Notes: generated by a model from the sequence alone, not told the origin. DNA of 44,671 nucleotides from Nitrososphaerota archaeon (GCA_018668425.1 JABJDB010000013.1:1-44671), one strand, 5' to 3'. Counted from the first letter of the stretch, positions 1 to 9,681 are shown. Translations and numbers: made by a program.

Positions 1-1059
1 AAGTGGTCTTTCTACAATATCTTCTTGAATGTGTTTACAGCGTTTACATGTTGCCTGAACTCTATGTAAATTGGTGTTATCTGTAATCAGTAAAAGTTGA
101 ACTACATTATTTTTTAGATATTCTATTACTTCTTGTAATCCATATGATCCTTTTCCTGTATTGGTGTTTATTTCTCTAAATAGATTTTCTATCATTTTTT
201 TCTCTTCAACCATTCTGAAATTTCCTAAGATGTCTCCTGATTTTGCAAATGCCTCTCTAATTCCTTCAGCACCTGCATAACCTGCATCAATTGTATTGAT
301 GATATTATTTTGTAATCTGTATTCTAAATAATTTCCATTTATGAAATCTTCTTTTGTTGGACCTGGACCTGAAATTATTAGTCCTTTAACTGGATAGATA
401 TCAATAAAATATTCTCTAGTAACTTGTGCAACTCTGTTGTAAAAATAACTTAATTCCATTTCTCTTAATTTTTGAAATCTTTTTGCAGATTGACCGCCTT
501 GTCTGTGTTTTCCTGCAACTCCCGAACCTGTCTGCCCTAAAACTTCAATTTTCTCTCCATGTAATAATCCCCAACCTGCATCTTTTGCATCAATTGCAAG
601 AAATCCTATGAGATTATCATCTTTTAGCATATCTTTTAGAATATCTACATGAAAATGATCATCACATCGATACAGATATTGATTCAAATCTTTTGGTGGA
701 TCTATTTCCCATACTGTAACTACTTCACTTCCTAATGGTCCTCCTTCATCTGGTGGTAATGCTCCACAAAACATCACTAACCCCCTTTCAGGTGTTTTTT
801 TGTATAGCTTTAATCTTTGAACAACTTTACCTAGAGAATCAACTACATGTGATCTTGTAAGATCTGATTTTATGTTGTCTGCTGTTCCTTGTTCTTGCTG
901 AAGTGAACTAATGATTTCATGGAGTTGTTTTCCTTTTGGTATGTATACTGTAATGAGTTCTGTACCTCTGCCTGATTTATGAGATAATTCTTCTAGTGTT
1001 TTTCTGATTTTATAGAGTTTAACTGAATCTTGTTTTTCTATGTCTATTTTCTTATTCAT
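1..1059 (-). CDS. prf1: Peptide chain release factor aRF1 (3' end truncated by window edge)
   Basis: Reverse-strand translation from ATG at 1059 reads MNKKIDIEKQDSVKLYKIRKTLEELSHKSGRGTELITVYIPKG... and contains the GGQ region GVAGKHRQGGQSAKRF; open to the window edge, so missing from the ORF track. Confidence 0.93.
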   Translation of the reverse strand, partial: MNKKIDIEKQDSVKLYKIRKTLEELSHKSGRGTELITVYIPKGKQLHEIISSLQQEQGTADNIKSDLTRSHVVDSLGKVVQRLKLYKKTPERGLVMFCGALPPDEGGPLGSEVVTVWEIDPPKDLNQYLYRCDDHFHVDILKDMLKDDNLIGFLAIDAKDAGWGLLHGEKIEVLGQTGSGVAGKHRQGGQSAKRFQKLREMELSYFYNRVAQVTREYFIDIYPVKGLIISGPGPTKEDFINGNYLEYRLQNNIINTIDAGYAGAEGIREAFAKSGDILGNFRMVEEKKMIENLFREINTNTGKGSYGLQEVIEYLKNNVVQLLLITDNTNLHRVQATCKRCKHIQEDIVERPL

Positions 1060-1115
1060 TTCTAATTTTTCTTGAATATGCGAATATTAATTGATTCACT
1101 TCTAATTTTTCCAAA

Positions 1116-1757
1116 TCACAATTCATCAAATGTTTTTAGAAATACTTCTAATGGCTGATTTCCACGAATTTTAATGATTTTTTGATCATTGAAGACAAGA
1201 AACGATGGTGTTGCATCAATTCCCAATTCTTTACCAAATTCATGTATGATGTTTACTTTATCTTGATATTTTTTATCATCAAGACATGTGTTAAATTCTA
1301 TCAAGTCTAGATTGACGGTACTTGCAAATTTATCTAATGATTCTCTTGTAATCCAACCTGTTCTCTCCCCTCCCCAATTTTTGTAGAGTTCATCGTGATA
1401 TTGCCAGTATTTTCCTTGATCTTCTGCACAGTAGGATGCTTCAGCAGCCAAAAATGAGTCAGGACCATTTAACGGAAAATCTTTAAAGACAAGTTTGACT
1501 TTGCCTGTTTTGATAAATTCCTCATTAATTACATCTAAAGTATTTTGATGAAACTTGTAACAAAATGTACATTGATAATCTCCCCACTCTAAAATTGTAA
1601 TTTCTGCATTAGAATTTCCTAATATTGGTGAACCATTATCAATTAAATTTGAAGCAGTTAATATTTTGGAATCTGTTTGAGGTTCTGAAAAAAAAGTTAA
1701 AGAAAACCCAACTATGATTCCGATAATTACTGGAATTATCAACAAGTAAATCTTCAT
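1116..1757 (-). CDS. DsbA-like thioredoxin-fold oxidoreductase, N-terminal membrane anchor
   Basis: Hydrophobic N-terminus, then GDYQCTFCYKFH (CxxC) and KVKLVFKDFPLNGPDS; typical DsbA/thioredoxin_4 pattern. Confidence 0.88.
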   Translation of the reverse strand: MKIYLLIIPVIIGIIVGFSLTFFSEPQTDSKILTASNLIDNGSPILGNSNAEITILEWGDYQCTFCYKFHQNTLDVINEEFIKTGKVKLVFKDFPLNGPDSFLAAEASYCAEDQGKYWQYHDELYKNWGGERTGWITRESLDKFASTVNLDLIEFNTCLDDKKYQDKVNIIHEFGKELGIDATPSFLVFNDQKIIKIRGNQPLEVFLKTFDEL

Positions 1758-2206
1758 GTATGGAAAAAACCAATTACAGGTAAAAATCTTTATCTTATAA
1801 AATCTAAAAATTTGATTTTAAATTTTTTAAATCTATAATTACAATAATCTTGTTTTTATTGAATTTGTCAATTTTTGATTTTATTAGTTTTAAAATCTTA
1901 GTACTCCATAAATTCCCCAAAAAACCCTATTACCAACTCTGTAAATTAATCGTAATTTGAGATGATTTCTTTTTCTGTTTGATCAATGTTTCATCACAAC
2001 TTTGATAATCGATGTATATTCTTCAATCCCATTAGAAATGATTCTGTGATATCTGGGGTTTGTTTAGTCTCTCTCGCTGACTTTCATTTCAAACCTTATT
2101 TCCTATCGTTATGTTCATAACTAAAAGAACTACGTATTTTTAATGAAAATAACTTTAATTCTATGAAAAAATTGTTTTCTTAGATCAGCATCAAAATATC
2201 CAATGG

Positions 2207-2216
2207 CTTAAATATA
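2207..2216 (+). promoter_or_regulatory. Putative archaeal TATA box upstream of cbtB
   Basis: CTTAAATATA about 20-29 nt before ATG 2236, consistent with a leaderless or near-leaderless transcript. Confidence 0.5.
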
Positions 2217-2235
2217 TTCAAATTCTACTAAAAGT

Positions 2236-2451
2236 ATGTCCGAATCAAGACAAATAACAGTATCAAAAAACGGTGTTTCAAAACTAGCAATAGTTGCATT
2301 GGCTTTGGTATTTGTAGCAGGATTATTTGTTGTAGGATTTGATCAGGGTCATATCTTTAGTCTTGTTTATGGTGAACAAGCATTTACTGATCTCTACATC
2401 CATGAACTTACTCACGATATGCGACACGCAGCCGGTTTTCCATGTCATTAG
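2236..2451 (+). CDS. cbtB: CbtB-type predicted cobalt transporter subunit
   Basis: Single TM segment and His-rich C-terminus HELTHDMRHAAGFPCH typical of CbtB; directly followed by a CbtA-like gene. Confidence 0.85.
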   Translation: MSESRQITVSKNGVSKLAIVALALVFVAGLFVVGFDQGHIFSLVYGEQAFTDLYIHELTHDMRHAAGFPCH

Positions 2452-2463
2452 AAGTTTAACCTT

Positions 2464-3192
2464 ATGAAAACAGCAATTTTCTTATTTATCGTATTAGTCT
2501 CTGGGGCACTTGCCGGTTTTATCCACGGAACTGTAAATTTTACCATTGTTGAACCCTACCTTGATCAAGCAATTGGAATTGAAAATCAAAACCTGTTTGA
2601 ATCTGGTGAAGATCAAGATACTCCTCAATTTTGGGTAGAATATGAAGGATATCGTGTTTGGCAAAAAAGTGGACAAATTTTAGCTGGAGTGATTTTGGGT
2701 ATTTCTATTGGTTCATTATTTGGAATTGTCTTTGCTTTGTCTAGAAATACATTACCTGGAAACAATGATCTCAAAAAAGCAATCACATTATCTGGAATTA
2801 TGTGGTTCACACTGTATATTATTCCATTTTTAAAATACCCTGCAAATCCACCTACTGTAGGTGATGGTGAAACTGTCGTTCTTAGAGCAATTTTGTATTT
2901 GTCATTTATTGCGATTTCTGGATTAGGTGCATTTAGTTTTTACAAATTATCCACAAAGTTACAAAATAACAAAAAAATTATTTCTCTTGCAGGATATACG
3001 ATTTTTATCGGTATTGTATTTTTGATAATGCCTGAAAATCCTGATGAAATTACTGCTCCAATTGAATTGGTAACTGAATTTAGAATAATGTCTGTTCTTG
3101 GAGTATCTTCATTTTGGGCATCTATTGGCATTATTTTGGGTCTATTTTGGAATAAACTAAAACCTCACCAAGAAACTAATTCATCTTATTAG
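2464..3192 (+). CDS. cbtA: CbtA-type predicted cobalt transporter subunit
   Basis: Multi-TM protein immediately downstream of cbtB; N-terminal TM with GFIHG and an acidic loop as in CbtA. Confidence 0.8.
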   Translation: MKTAIFLFIVLVSGALAGFIHGTVNFTIVEPYLDQAIGIENQNLFESGEDQDTPQFWVEYEGYRVWQKSGQILAGVILGISIGSLFGIVFALSRNTLPGNNDLKKAITLSGIMWFTLYIIPFLKYPANPPTVGDGETVVLRAILYLSFIAISGLGAFSFYKLSTKLQNNKKIISLAGYTIFIGIVFLIMPENPDEITAPIELVTEFRIMSVLGVSSFWASIGIILGLFWNKLKPHQETNSSY

Positions 3193-3226
3193 TTATTCTG
3201 ACTCTCTAGAATGAGAATTGTACCAG

Positions 3227-3236
3227 GTTTAAATAC
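3227..3236 (+). promoter_or_regulatory. Putative TATA box upstream of HTH gene
   Basis: GTTTAAATAC about 22-31 nt before ATG 3258. Confidence 0.45.
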
Positions 3237-3257
3237 ACAATTGTAATTTCCTAAATT

Positions 3258-3590
3258 ATGTCGAGAAAATTAACATTGCCACAATTAAAAAAATATGATA
3301 TTACTCAAAAAGTAATTGAAGCGTTAGCTGATTCTGAATCAAGAGCAATCTTATTTTCAATTGTGAGAAAAGGAAATACTGCTGCAGAATTATCTGATAA
3401 ATTAAAAATCCCATTAAGCTCAGTTTACAAAAAACTTGCAGATCTTGAAGAACTTACTTTAATTAAAGTTGAAAAATGGAATATTTCTGATAAAGGAAGA
3501 AGATACAAAGTTTATCGTAGCAGAATCAGTAAAGCAGACGTATCAATACGAAAACCTGAACCAACATTAATTCTTGTACCAAATAAGTGA
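3258..3590 (+). CDS. Winged-helix/ArsR-like transcriptional regulator, copy 1
   Basis: AAELSDKLKIPLSSVYKKLADLEELTLIKVE is an HTH-wing pattern. Confidence 0.75.
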   Translation: MSRKLTLPQLKKYDITQKVIEALADSESRAILFSIVRKGNTAAELSDKLKIPLSSVYKKLADLEELTLIKVEKWNISDKGRRYKVYRSRISKADVSIRKPEPTLILVPNK

Positions 3591-3946
3591 TTGATATGTC
3601 AAAACCTAACATTATTCAATTATCTGAGTTTGATATTACTCAAAAAATTATTGAATCACTTAGTAGTATTTGTACAAGAGCTGTTTTGTTCTCAATTAAA
3701 GAAGCATCAAAAGATGCAACACAAATTGCTGATGAATTAAAAATATCTATTTCAACTGTTTACAAAACACTATCAACTTTAGAAGATTTGGCACTAGCTG
3801 AAGTTGATAAATACATAATTTCTTCTGAAGGAAAAAAAATAAAACAATATCGTAGTAGAATAGGCAAGGTTGAAATCACTTTGGAGCATTTAGAACCTAG
3901 CTTGAATCTTTATCCTAATACTCAAAACCCAAAATCTGATTCTTAG
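3587..3946 (+). CDS. Winged-helix/ArsR-like transcriptional regulator, copy 2 (tandem paralogue)
   Basis: Overlaps copy 1 by 4 nt and aligns along its length: DITQKxIExL...RAxLFSI...SxVYKxLxxLExLxLxEV...YRSRIxK. Confidence 0.75.
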   Translation: MIDMSKPNIIQLSEFDITQKIIESLSSICTRAVLFSIKEASKDATQIADELKISISTVYKTLSTLEDLALAEVDKYIISSEGKKIKQYRSRIGKVEITLEHLEPSLNLYPNTQNPKSDS

Positions 3947-3998
3947 GCTCATATTCTTATTCTATAGACTTGGAATGAAAATTTAGAATGAAATCCTG

Positions 3999-4008
3999 CT
4001 TTAAATAA
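3999..4008 (+). promoter_or_regulatory. Putative TATA box upstream of phnD-like gene
   Basis: CTTTAAATAA about 30-39 nt before ATG 4038. Confidence 0.4.
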
Positions 4009-4037
4009 TTAGTTTATCCTAATTTTTTTAGAATATT

Positions 4038-5126
4038 ATGAAACGACAAATAATTTTGACATCACTTATTGCTCTTACAATAATTGGTGTTGCAGCTATT
4101 CCTTTTGTTCAAAATGTACAAGCACAAAGTTTGATCCCAGATTGGATTAAAAATAATGCTGGATGGTGGGCAGAAGGTGCTGTAGATGATACTACTTTTC
4201 TAAATGGAATTACATTCCTTATTGAAAATGGAGTTATCGACGTTTCATCTGAATCAAAATCTATTGATGTTGATACATTGACTATTGGTTTTATTCCAGT
4301 TGAAAAGGCTGATGAATTAACCCCAAAAGCACAAGCACTAGAATCATTTCTTGAAAATAAACTTGGAGTTGATGTGGAAATAGTAGTTCCATCTGGATAT
4401 GAACCAATTATTGAAGGAATGAGATTTGGTCATATTGATGCTGCCTTTATGGATACAGGTCCTGCATGGATTACACACCAAAGAACTGGTGCAGAAGCTA
4501 TATTGGCAGAACTTGTTGCAGGTAAAGTAAATTATCAAGCAACTGTTTGGACATTAGCTGAAAATAATTCTATTCAATCAATAGAAGACACTCTCGGTAA
4601 ACGAGTAGCATTTACTAGCATTACGGGTTCTTCTGGTTTTGTTAGACCCATGGGTACTCTAGTTACTGATGGACATGTAAACATTGAAGGTGATGACATT
4701 GTTGCATTACAATCTGCATTGACAAATAACTTTGAAAGTCATGTGTTTGCAGGAGGTTACAAAGCAGCATTGACATTATTACTTGAAGGGCAAGTAGATG
4801 TTGCATTTGGTTCAGACATTGCTCCACAAAAATATCTAGAATTAGAAGAACAATCAAAATTACGTCCTGTTACAACAATTGGACCTGTTCCATCACATGT
4901 ATTCATGGTAAATTCTGAAATGTCAGATGCAACTAAAGATGCATTAGTTGATGCATTAATTGAACTCAATTATGATGAGAATAATTTCATTTTGAAGGAT
5001 TTGTATGGTGCAGAAGCACTAGTTCCAACTACAACTAGTATGCATATTGGTGAGTTTGGTGATTTTATCAATGCACTAACTGGTCTTGATCAACTGATTC
5101 TTGACAAATACAACAAGAGCAAATAA
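4038..5126 (+). CDS. phnD: PhnD-like phosphate/phosphite/phosphonate ABC transporter substrate-binding protein with N-terminal WW-type module
   Basis: Signal peptide, then IPDWIKNNAGWWAEGAVDDTTFLNGITFLIENGVIDV, then a PhnD-like domain (LTIGFIPVEKADELTPKAQALESFLENKLGVDVEIVVPSGYEPIIEGMRFGHIDAAFMDTGP); followed by ATPase and permease genes. Confidence 0.88.
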   Translation: MKRQIILTSLIALTIIGVAAIPFVQNVQAQSLIPDWIKNNAGWWAEGAVDDTTFLNGITFLIENGVIDVSSESKSIDVDTLTIGFIPVEKADELTPKAQALESFLENKLGVDVEIVVPSGYEPIIEGMRFGHIDAAFMDTGPAWITHQRTGAEAILAELVAGKVNYQATVWTLAENNSIQSIEDTLGKRVAFTSITGSSGFVRPMGTLVTDGHVNIEGDDIVALQSALTNNFESHVFAGGYKAALTLLLEGQVDVAFGSDIAPQKYLELEEQSKLRPVTTIGPVPSHVFMVNSEMSDATKDALVDALIELNYDENNFILKDLYGAEALVPTTTSMHIGEFGDFINALTGLDQLILDKYNKSK

Positions 5127-5143
5127 AACCTGGAATTCTAGAA

Positions 5144-5968
5144 ATGAATCAAATTCAGATGTCCCAAAACTCTTCTTTCTCATTAATTTCTACAAAAAAG
5201 ATTATCCAAATGAGTGATGTTTGGACATCCTATGATTCTAAAAATTTTGCACTAGAGGGAATTAACTTATCAATTGATAGGGGAACAAACTATTCTATTG
5301 TTGGCCCATCTGGTTCTGGAAAATCTACCTTACTAAAACTAATGAATGGGATGATGATTCCAAGTAAAGGAATTATCAAAATTGATTATGTAACACCTCA
5401 AATGAATAACAAAAAATTTAAAAAAATGATGCATACAATTGGATATATTCCTCAGAGTTTAGGATTGGTAAAAAATATCTCAGTAATTGAAAATATTCTT
5501 CTTGGTTCTTTACCTAGACTAACTAAAGTACAATCACTTTTTAAGAAATTTCCTGAAAATGAAATTACAGAAGCTAAAAGAATTATCAAACTAGTTGGAT
5601 TATCTGGAAAAGAAGAACGAAAAGTCTACATGTTAAGTGGTGGTGAAAAGAGGCGAGTTGCAATTGCTAGGGCATTAATGCAAAAACCAACCATTTTGTT
5701 AGCTGATGAGATTGTTTCTGAATTAGATAATGTTACTGCTAGAGAAATTATGGAACTCATTACTGATGCTCAAAAAACAATGAATCTAACTGCCATTATG
5801 GTTCATCATGACATGCAATTGGCATTAGAATATGCAAACAGAGTTGCAGTGATTAAAGAAGGTAAAAAAATTCTAGAAATTGGGGTTGAGGGTGATAACA
5901 TCGTTGATTTTCAAACAGGTGATATGACTACACAAGAAATTATGGAGATGTATTCTGATGACGCCTAA
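5144..5968 (+). CDS. phnC: PhnC-like ABC transporter ATP-binding protein
   Basis: Walker A GPSGSGKST, signature LSGGEKRR, Walker B ILLADE. Confidence 0.88.
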   Translation: MNQIQMSQNSSFSLISTKKIIQMSDVWTSYDSKNFALEGINLSIDRGTNYSIVGPSGSGKSTLLKLMNGMMIPSKGIIKIDYVTPQMNNKKFKKMMHTIGYIPQSLGLVKNISVIENILLGSLPRLTKVQSLFKKFPENEITEAKRIIKLVGLSGKEERKVYMLSGGEKRRVAIARALMQKPTILLADEIVSELDNVTAREIMELITDAQKTMNLTAIMVHHDMQLALEYANRVAVIKEGKKILEIGVEGDNIVDFQTGDMTTQEIMEMYSDDA

Positions 5969-6743
5969 AAATAATATTCTAATTGGAATAATTATTGCGT
6001 TGCTAGTAGTAGCATCATACAATGTTGATGCAAATCCAATAGACTTTGTTGAAGGATTACCAAACCTTGTAGTTGTTTTAGATGAAATGGTTCAAGTAGA
6101 ACCAAAATATATTCCCACTGCAATTTGGGCAATGTTTGAAACAATTCAAATGGCATTTATCGGAACTGTTGTGGGTATTGCAATTGCATTACCATTAAGT
6201 ATGCTTGCAGCAAGAAATCTAAACAGCAAATTTGTCTATGCTCCAATTCGAGCATTTCTAGCTGCTATTCGTACATTCCCATCTATTTTGTGGGCTCTGT
6301 TATTTGTAATAATGGTGGGTTCTGGTGCATTTGCAGGAGTTTTAGCAATTATTATGTATACAATTGGATTTATTGCAAAATTACAATATGAGGTGATTGA
6401 AACAATTGATTCTGATCCTATGGATGCAGTTGGTTCTATTGGAGTTTCTAAAGTTCAATTAATCACATATGTTGTAATTCCAGAATCTGCATCACATCTT
6501 CTTAGCCAAATGCTGTACATGTTTGATTATAACATTCGTCAAACTAGTATACTTGGGTTAGTGGGAGCTGGAGGAATTGGATTTTACATAATTAATTACA
6601 TTAAATTCTTCGAATATGGTAAAGCTGCAATTTTTATGATTGTGGTACTAGTTACAGTTTTGATAATTGATTGGATTAGTGTAAAAATTCGTGATAAATA
6701 TATCATCAAATCCCAACACGGAATGGAAGTTAAAACAAAATAA
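5958..6743 (+). CDS. phnE: PhnE-like ABC transporter permease
   Basis: Multi-TM permease with ...RQTSILGLVGAGGIGFYI... typical of PhnE; overlaps the ATPase gene. Confidence 0.87.
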   Translation: MTPKNNILIGIIIALLVVASYNVDANPIDFVEGLPNLVVVLDEMVQVEPKYIPTAIWAMFETIQMAFIGTVVGIAIALPLSMLAARNLNSKFVYAPIRAFLAAIRTFPSILWALLFVIMVGSGAFAGVLAIIMYTIGFIAKLQYEVIETIDSDPMDAVGSIGVSKVQLITYVVIPESASHLLSQMLYMFDYNIRQTSILGLVGAGGIGFYIINYIKFFEYGKAAIFMIVVLVTVLIIDWISVKIRDKYIIKSQHGMEVKTK

Positions 6744-6755
6744 TTTTAAAATATT

Positions 6756-7781
6756 TTATGTTGTCACTTTGTCTAGTTGATTAGATTCTGAGGCTGTTTT
6801 TATCTCTCTTGCAATTCTTTTACCCATACTCATTGTTTCGTTGAATAATAGAGAGTAGTAAGGGGAGCCATCCATGTAGATATTACTACCAGCTACAATT
6901 CTTGCTGAAAATTCAAAGGATGTAAATTTTGCATTCTCATCATATACTCCTTCAATACAAAACGGACCATTCATTCCAGGGGCTACAACTCTTTTTGCAG
7001 CTTTGACAAAATTCTCACCCATTGTATACACTTCATCCAGTAATGATTCTCGTAATACCATTGGGCTATTTCCAATTACATTAAAGGATGGAACTTTGGT
7101 TGATTTTAGTTGTTGTTCAGATGGGATTCTTGCAAGACCTTCAATATCTGATTCATGTCTTTGATCAACCCCAAAGAATTCTAATTCATCTTTTAATGGA
7201 GAATAAAAAAATTGTAAATATGCTAAAACACCTGCAGCATATTCTTGAATGTATAGTGTTTCATCACTTGAAAGGATACCTTCTGAAATCAATTGGTTTC
7301 GTTTTGTATTATAATCATCATAGTTTGCTGCCATAAAGTAACCTTTGCCGCCAGCTGCTCCTTGTCTTTTTACAATTACTAATCTGTCAATATCTTTAGG
7401 ATCTGAAATTGGTTTTGGCATTGGAAGACTAGATTCTTTCATGAGTTTTTCTTTCATTTCTCTATCTGATTCCCATCTTAGAATCCATTTGTTTCCAAAA
7501 ACTGGAGTTTTAATTGATTCAATTTCTTCAGAACTCATTTGTGCAATTAGTGTACCGTGCGGAATTAGTACTGCATTATTTTGTTCTAAGATTGATTGAC
7601 ATTTTTGATCTAATACTTCTTTGAATGAATCTACGATAATTAATTCATCAATAAATGGAAATCTTTTGTATAATTTTTCTCGTTTTTTCTCACAAACAAG
7701 AATTGTTTTGAGTCCTTCATCTTTTGCACCCTTTAGGACTTGCAAAGAACAGTGAGAGCCTAAAGTAGCAATAGATGTCAA
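6756..7781 (-). CDS. purP: PurP: ATP-grasp formate-dependent FAICAR synthetase
   Basis: N-terminal TLGSHCSLQVLKGAKDEGLKTILVCEKKRE; VKRQGAAGGKGYF; FSARIVAGSNIYMDGSPYYSLLF, characteristic of archaeal PurP. Confidence 0.88.
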   Translation of the reverse strand: MTSIATLGSHCSLQVLKGAKDEGLKTILVCEKKREKLYKRFPFIDELIIVDSFKEVLDQKCQSILEQNNAVLIPHGTLIAQMSSEEIESIKTPVFGNKWILRWESDREMKEKLMKESSLPMPKPISDPKDIDRLVIVKRQGAAGGKGYFMAANYDDYNTKRNQLISEGILSSDETLYIQEYAAGVLAYLQFFYSPLKDELEFFGVDQRHESDIEGLARIPSEQQLKSTKVPSFNVIGNSPMVLRESLLDEVYTMGENFVKAAKRVVAPGMNGPFCIEGVYDENAKFTSFEFSARIVAGSNIYMDGSPYYSLLFNETMSMGKRIAREIKTASESNQLDKVTT

Positions 7782-7806
7782 TTCAATATTGATTATACCC
7801 TATACT

Positions 7807-8016
7807 TTATGAACTATGTGCGGATGTGACGTACTGAAACACCTCATCAATTAGTTCTACGTTTAATTCAGATTTGATATCTTCAGGAATGACTTTGAGA
7901 ACAAAATCATACATGGTGGTGTTTTTTGGTAATTCATCTCTTTCTTGTAATAATGAAAAAACTGCAATTCCATTAGAAATTATGGCCACTATTTTTTCTT
8001 TATCTGATAATGTCAT
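7807..8016 (-). CDS. Small hypothetical protein
   Basis: 69-aa ORF in a gap with no competing gene; plausible composition. Confidence 0.5.
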   Translation of the reverse strand: MTLSDKEKIVAIISNGIAVFSLLQERDELPKNTTMYDFVLKVIPEDIKSELNVELIDEVFQYVTSAHSS

Positions 8017-8066
8017 AATTTTGATAATATGTGGTTCTAAATTAATGTAAATTTATTTCAAAAAAC

Positions 8067-8252
8067 CTATCTTGATAAAATTGACTCTATGTTGGATAGA
8101 ATTTGAATTGATTTTGTATTTTGAGATACAATTTCTGAATCTATTGGGAAGTCATGTCCTCCGACTTCTACTGGTTTTTGAGAATAACTATACCCTACAA
8201 AGACTGCAACAATTATGATAAAAGCAATTACAAGCCCGATTAGTATGTTCAA
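8067..8252 (-). CDS. Small single-TM hypothetical protein
   Basis: MNILIGLVIAFIIIVAVFVGYSYSQ N-terminal TM segment; no competing gene. Confidence 0.5.
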   Translation of the reverse strand: MNILIGLVIAFIIIVAVFVGYSYSQKPVEVGGHDFPIDSEIVSQNTKSIQILSNIESILSR

Positions 8253-8361
8253 CTTGTTTTTTTCTGAAATTCTTGCTTGCTATAAGCATTATGAAAATTT
8301 TTTTGGTGATTTTTTCATGATAAAAATTAATTACACCATAAATTATGGAATTGAGTAAACT

Positions 8362-9672
8362 ATGATTGAAACTGAATTAGGGAATTTACGTAGATCACAC
8401 TATTCAAATGAAATTACATCATCTATGGATGGAAATGATGTAACCATCATGGGATGGGTTGTAACCATTAGAGGTCATGGAAACATCAGTTTTGCTACAA
8501 TACGTGACAAATATGGGGATATCTCAGTAATTGCAAAAAAAGGTGATTGTCCAGATGAAATACGTGAAAAAATATCTTCTCTCAAATCACACTCTTCAAT
8601 TGCTGTAACTGGTAAAGTAAAATCCTCAGAGAAAGCACCTGGTGGTTTTGAAATTATTCCAACAGAGTTACGTGTATTTTCTGAAGTTGAAAAAATCCCA
8701 CCATTTGAGCCTACAGCAAAAACTGTAAAAAACATCGATACAAGATTAGAAGTTAGACCAATTGATCTTAGACGAAAAACACTACAAGATATCTTTAATG
8801 TACGTAGTCTTGTTTTAAAATCAGTTAGAGATTATTTTAATTCACAAAAATTTACAGAAATTAATACTCCAAAAATGATTGCAACTGCTACTGAGGGTGG
8901 TGCTGCATTGTTTCCAATATTTTATTACAACAAAGAAGCATTTTTAGCTCAAAGCCCCCAATTGTACAAAGAACAATTGACGATGAGTTTTGAAAAAGTC
9001 TTTGAGATTGCACCAATCTTTAGAGCAGAGCCATCAAGAACTAATCGTCATTTGGCAGAAGCAATCTCAATTGATCTTGAAGAAGCATTTGTCGATTACA
9101 ATGACGTAATGGATAGAATTGAAGAAATTATCAAAATTACAATTAAAACCGTAAATGATTATGTTGCAGAAAACAAAGATGTTGAATTTAACATACCTAC
9201 AATCCCTGAAAAAATTCCGCGATACACTTATGATGAATTGGTAGAAAAAATACAAAAAGCAGGAGCTAAAACTGAATGGGGTGATGATTTGTATCCATCA
9301 AACTTGAAAAAGATTGGTGTTGAGGGATTTTACTTTATCACTGATTGGCCACTAGGTCCAAAACCATTTTACGTTAAAGACAGTAAAGCAAACCCAAAAA
9401 TTTCTGAATCATTTGACTTGATGTTTGGTGATTTGGAATTATCTTCTGGTAGTACCAGAATTGAAAAACGTGAAGAGTTAGCTGAGAGAATGAAGAATAA
9501 AGGTATGAAGACTGATGCGTTTGAATACCATTTGGCAGCATTTGATTATGGTGTACCTCCACACGCAGGATGCGGTATTGGTCTTGAGCGATTAATTATG
9601 GCACTTACAGGTACAGAAAATATTCGAGATGTAACATTTTATCCAAGAGATGTTGACAGATTGACACCTTAG
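8362..9672 (+). CDS. aspS: Archaeal-type aspartyl-tRNA synthetase
   Basis: OB-fold anticodon-binding domain and class II motifs: FTEINTPKMIATATEGGAALF, FRAEPSRTNRHLAEAISIDLE, GCGIGLERLIMALTG. Confidence 0.95.
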   Translation: MIETELGNLRRSHYSNEITSSMDGNDVTIMGWVVTIRGHGNISFATIRDKYGDISVIAKKGDCPDEIREKISSLKSHSSIAVTGKVKSSEKAPGGFEIIPTELRVFSEVEKIPPFEPTAKTVKNIDTRLEVRPIDLRRKTLQDIFNVRSLVLKSVRDYFNSQKFTEINTPKMIATATEGGAALFPIFYYNKEAFLAQSPQLYKEQLTMSFEKVFEIAPIFRAEPSRTNRHLAEAISIDLEEAFVDYNDVMDRIEEIIKITIKTVNDYVAENKDVEFNIPTIPEKIPRYTYDELVEKIQKAGAKTEWGDDLYPSNLKKIGVEGFYFITDWPLGPKPFYVKDSKANPKISESFDLMFGDLELSSGSTRIEKREELAERMKNKGMKTDAFEYHLAAFDYGVPPHAGCGIGLERLIMALTGTENIRDVTFYPRDVDRLTP

Positions 9673-9681
9673 GTGTAAAAA

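Noticed and set aside
426-611. 61-aa plus-strand ORF
   Set aside because: Antisense to aRF1 coding sequence.
1758-2235. Cobalamin riboswitch upstream of cbtB
   Set aside because: No B12-box-like conserved sequence or convincing multi-helix architecture could be read in the region.
4038-6743. Complete phosphonate catabolism (C-P lyase) locus
   Set aside because: Only transporter-type genes are present; no C-P lyase or phosphonatase genes are visible on either side.
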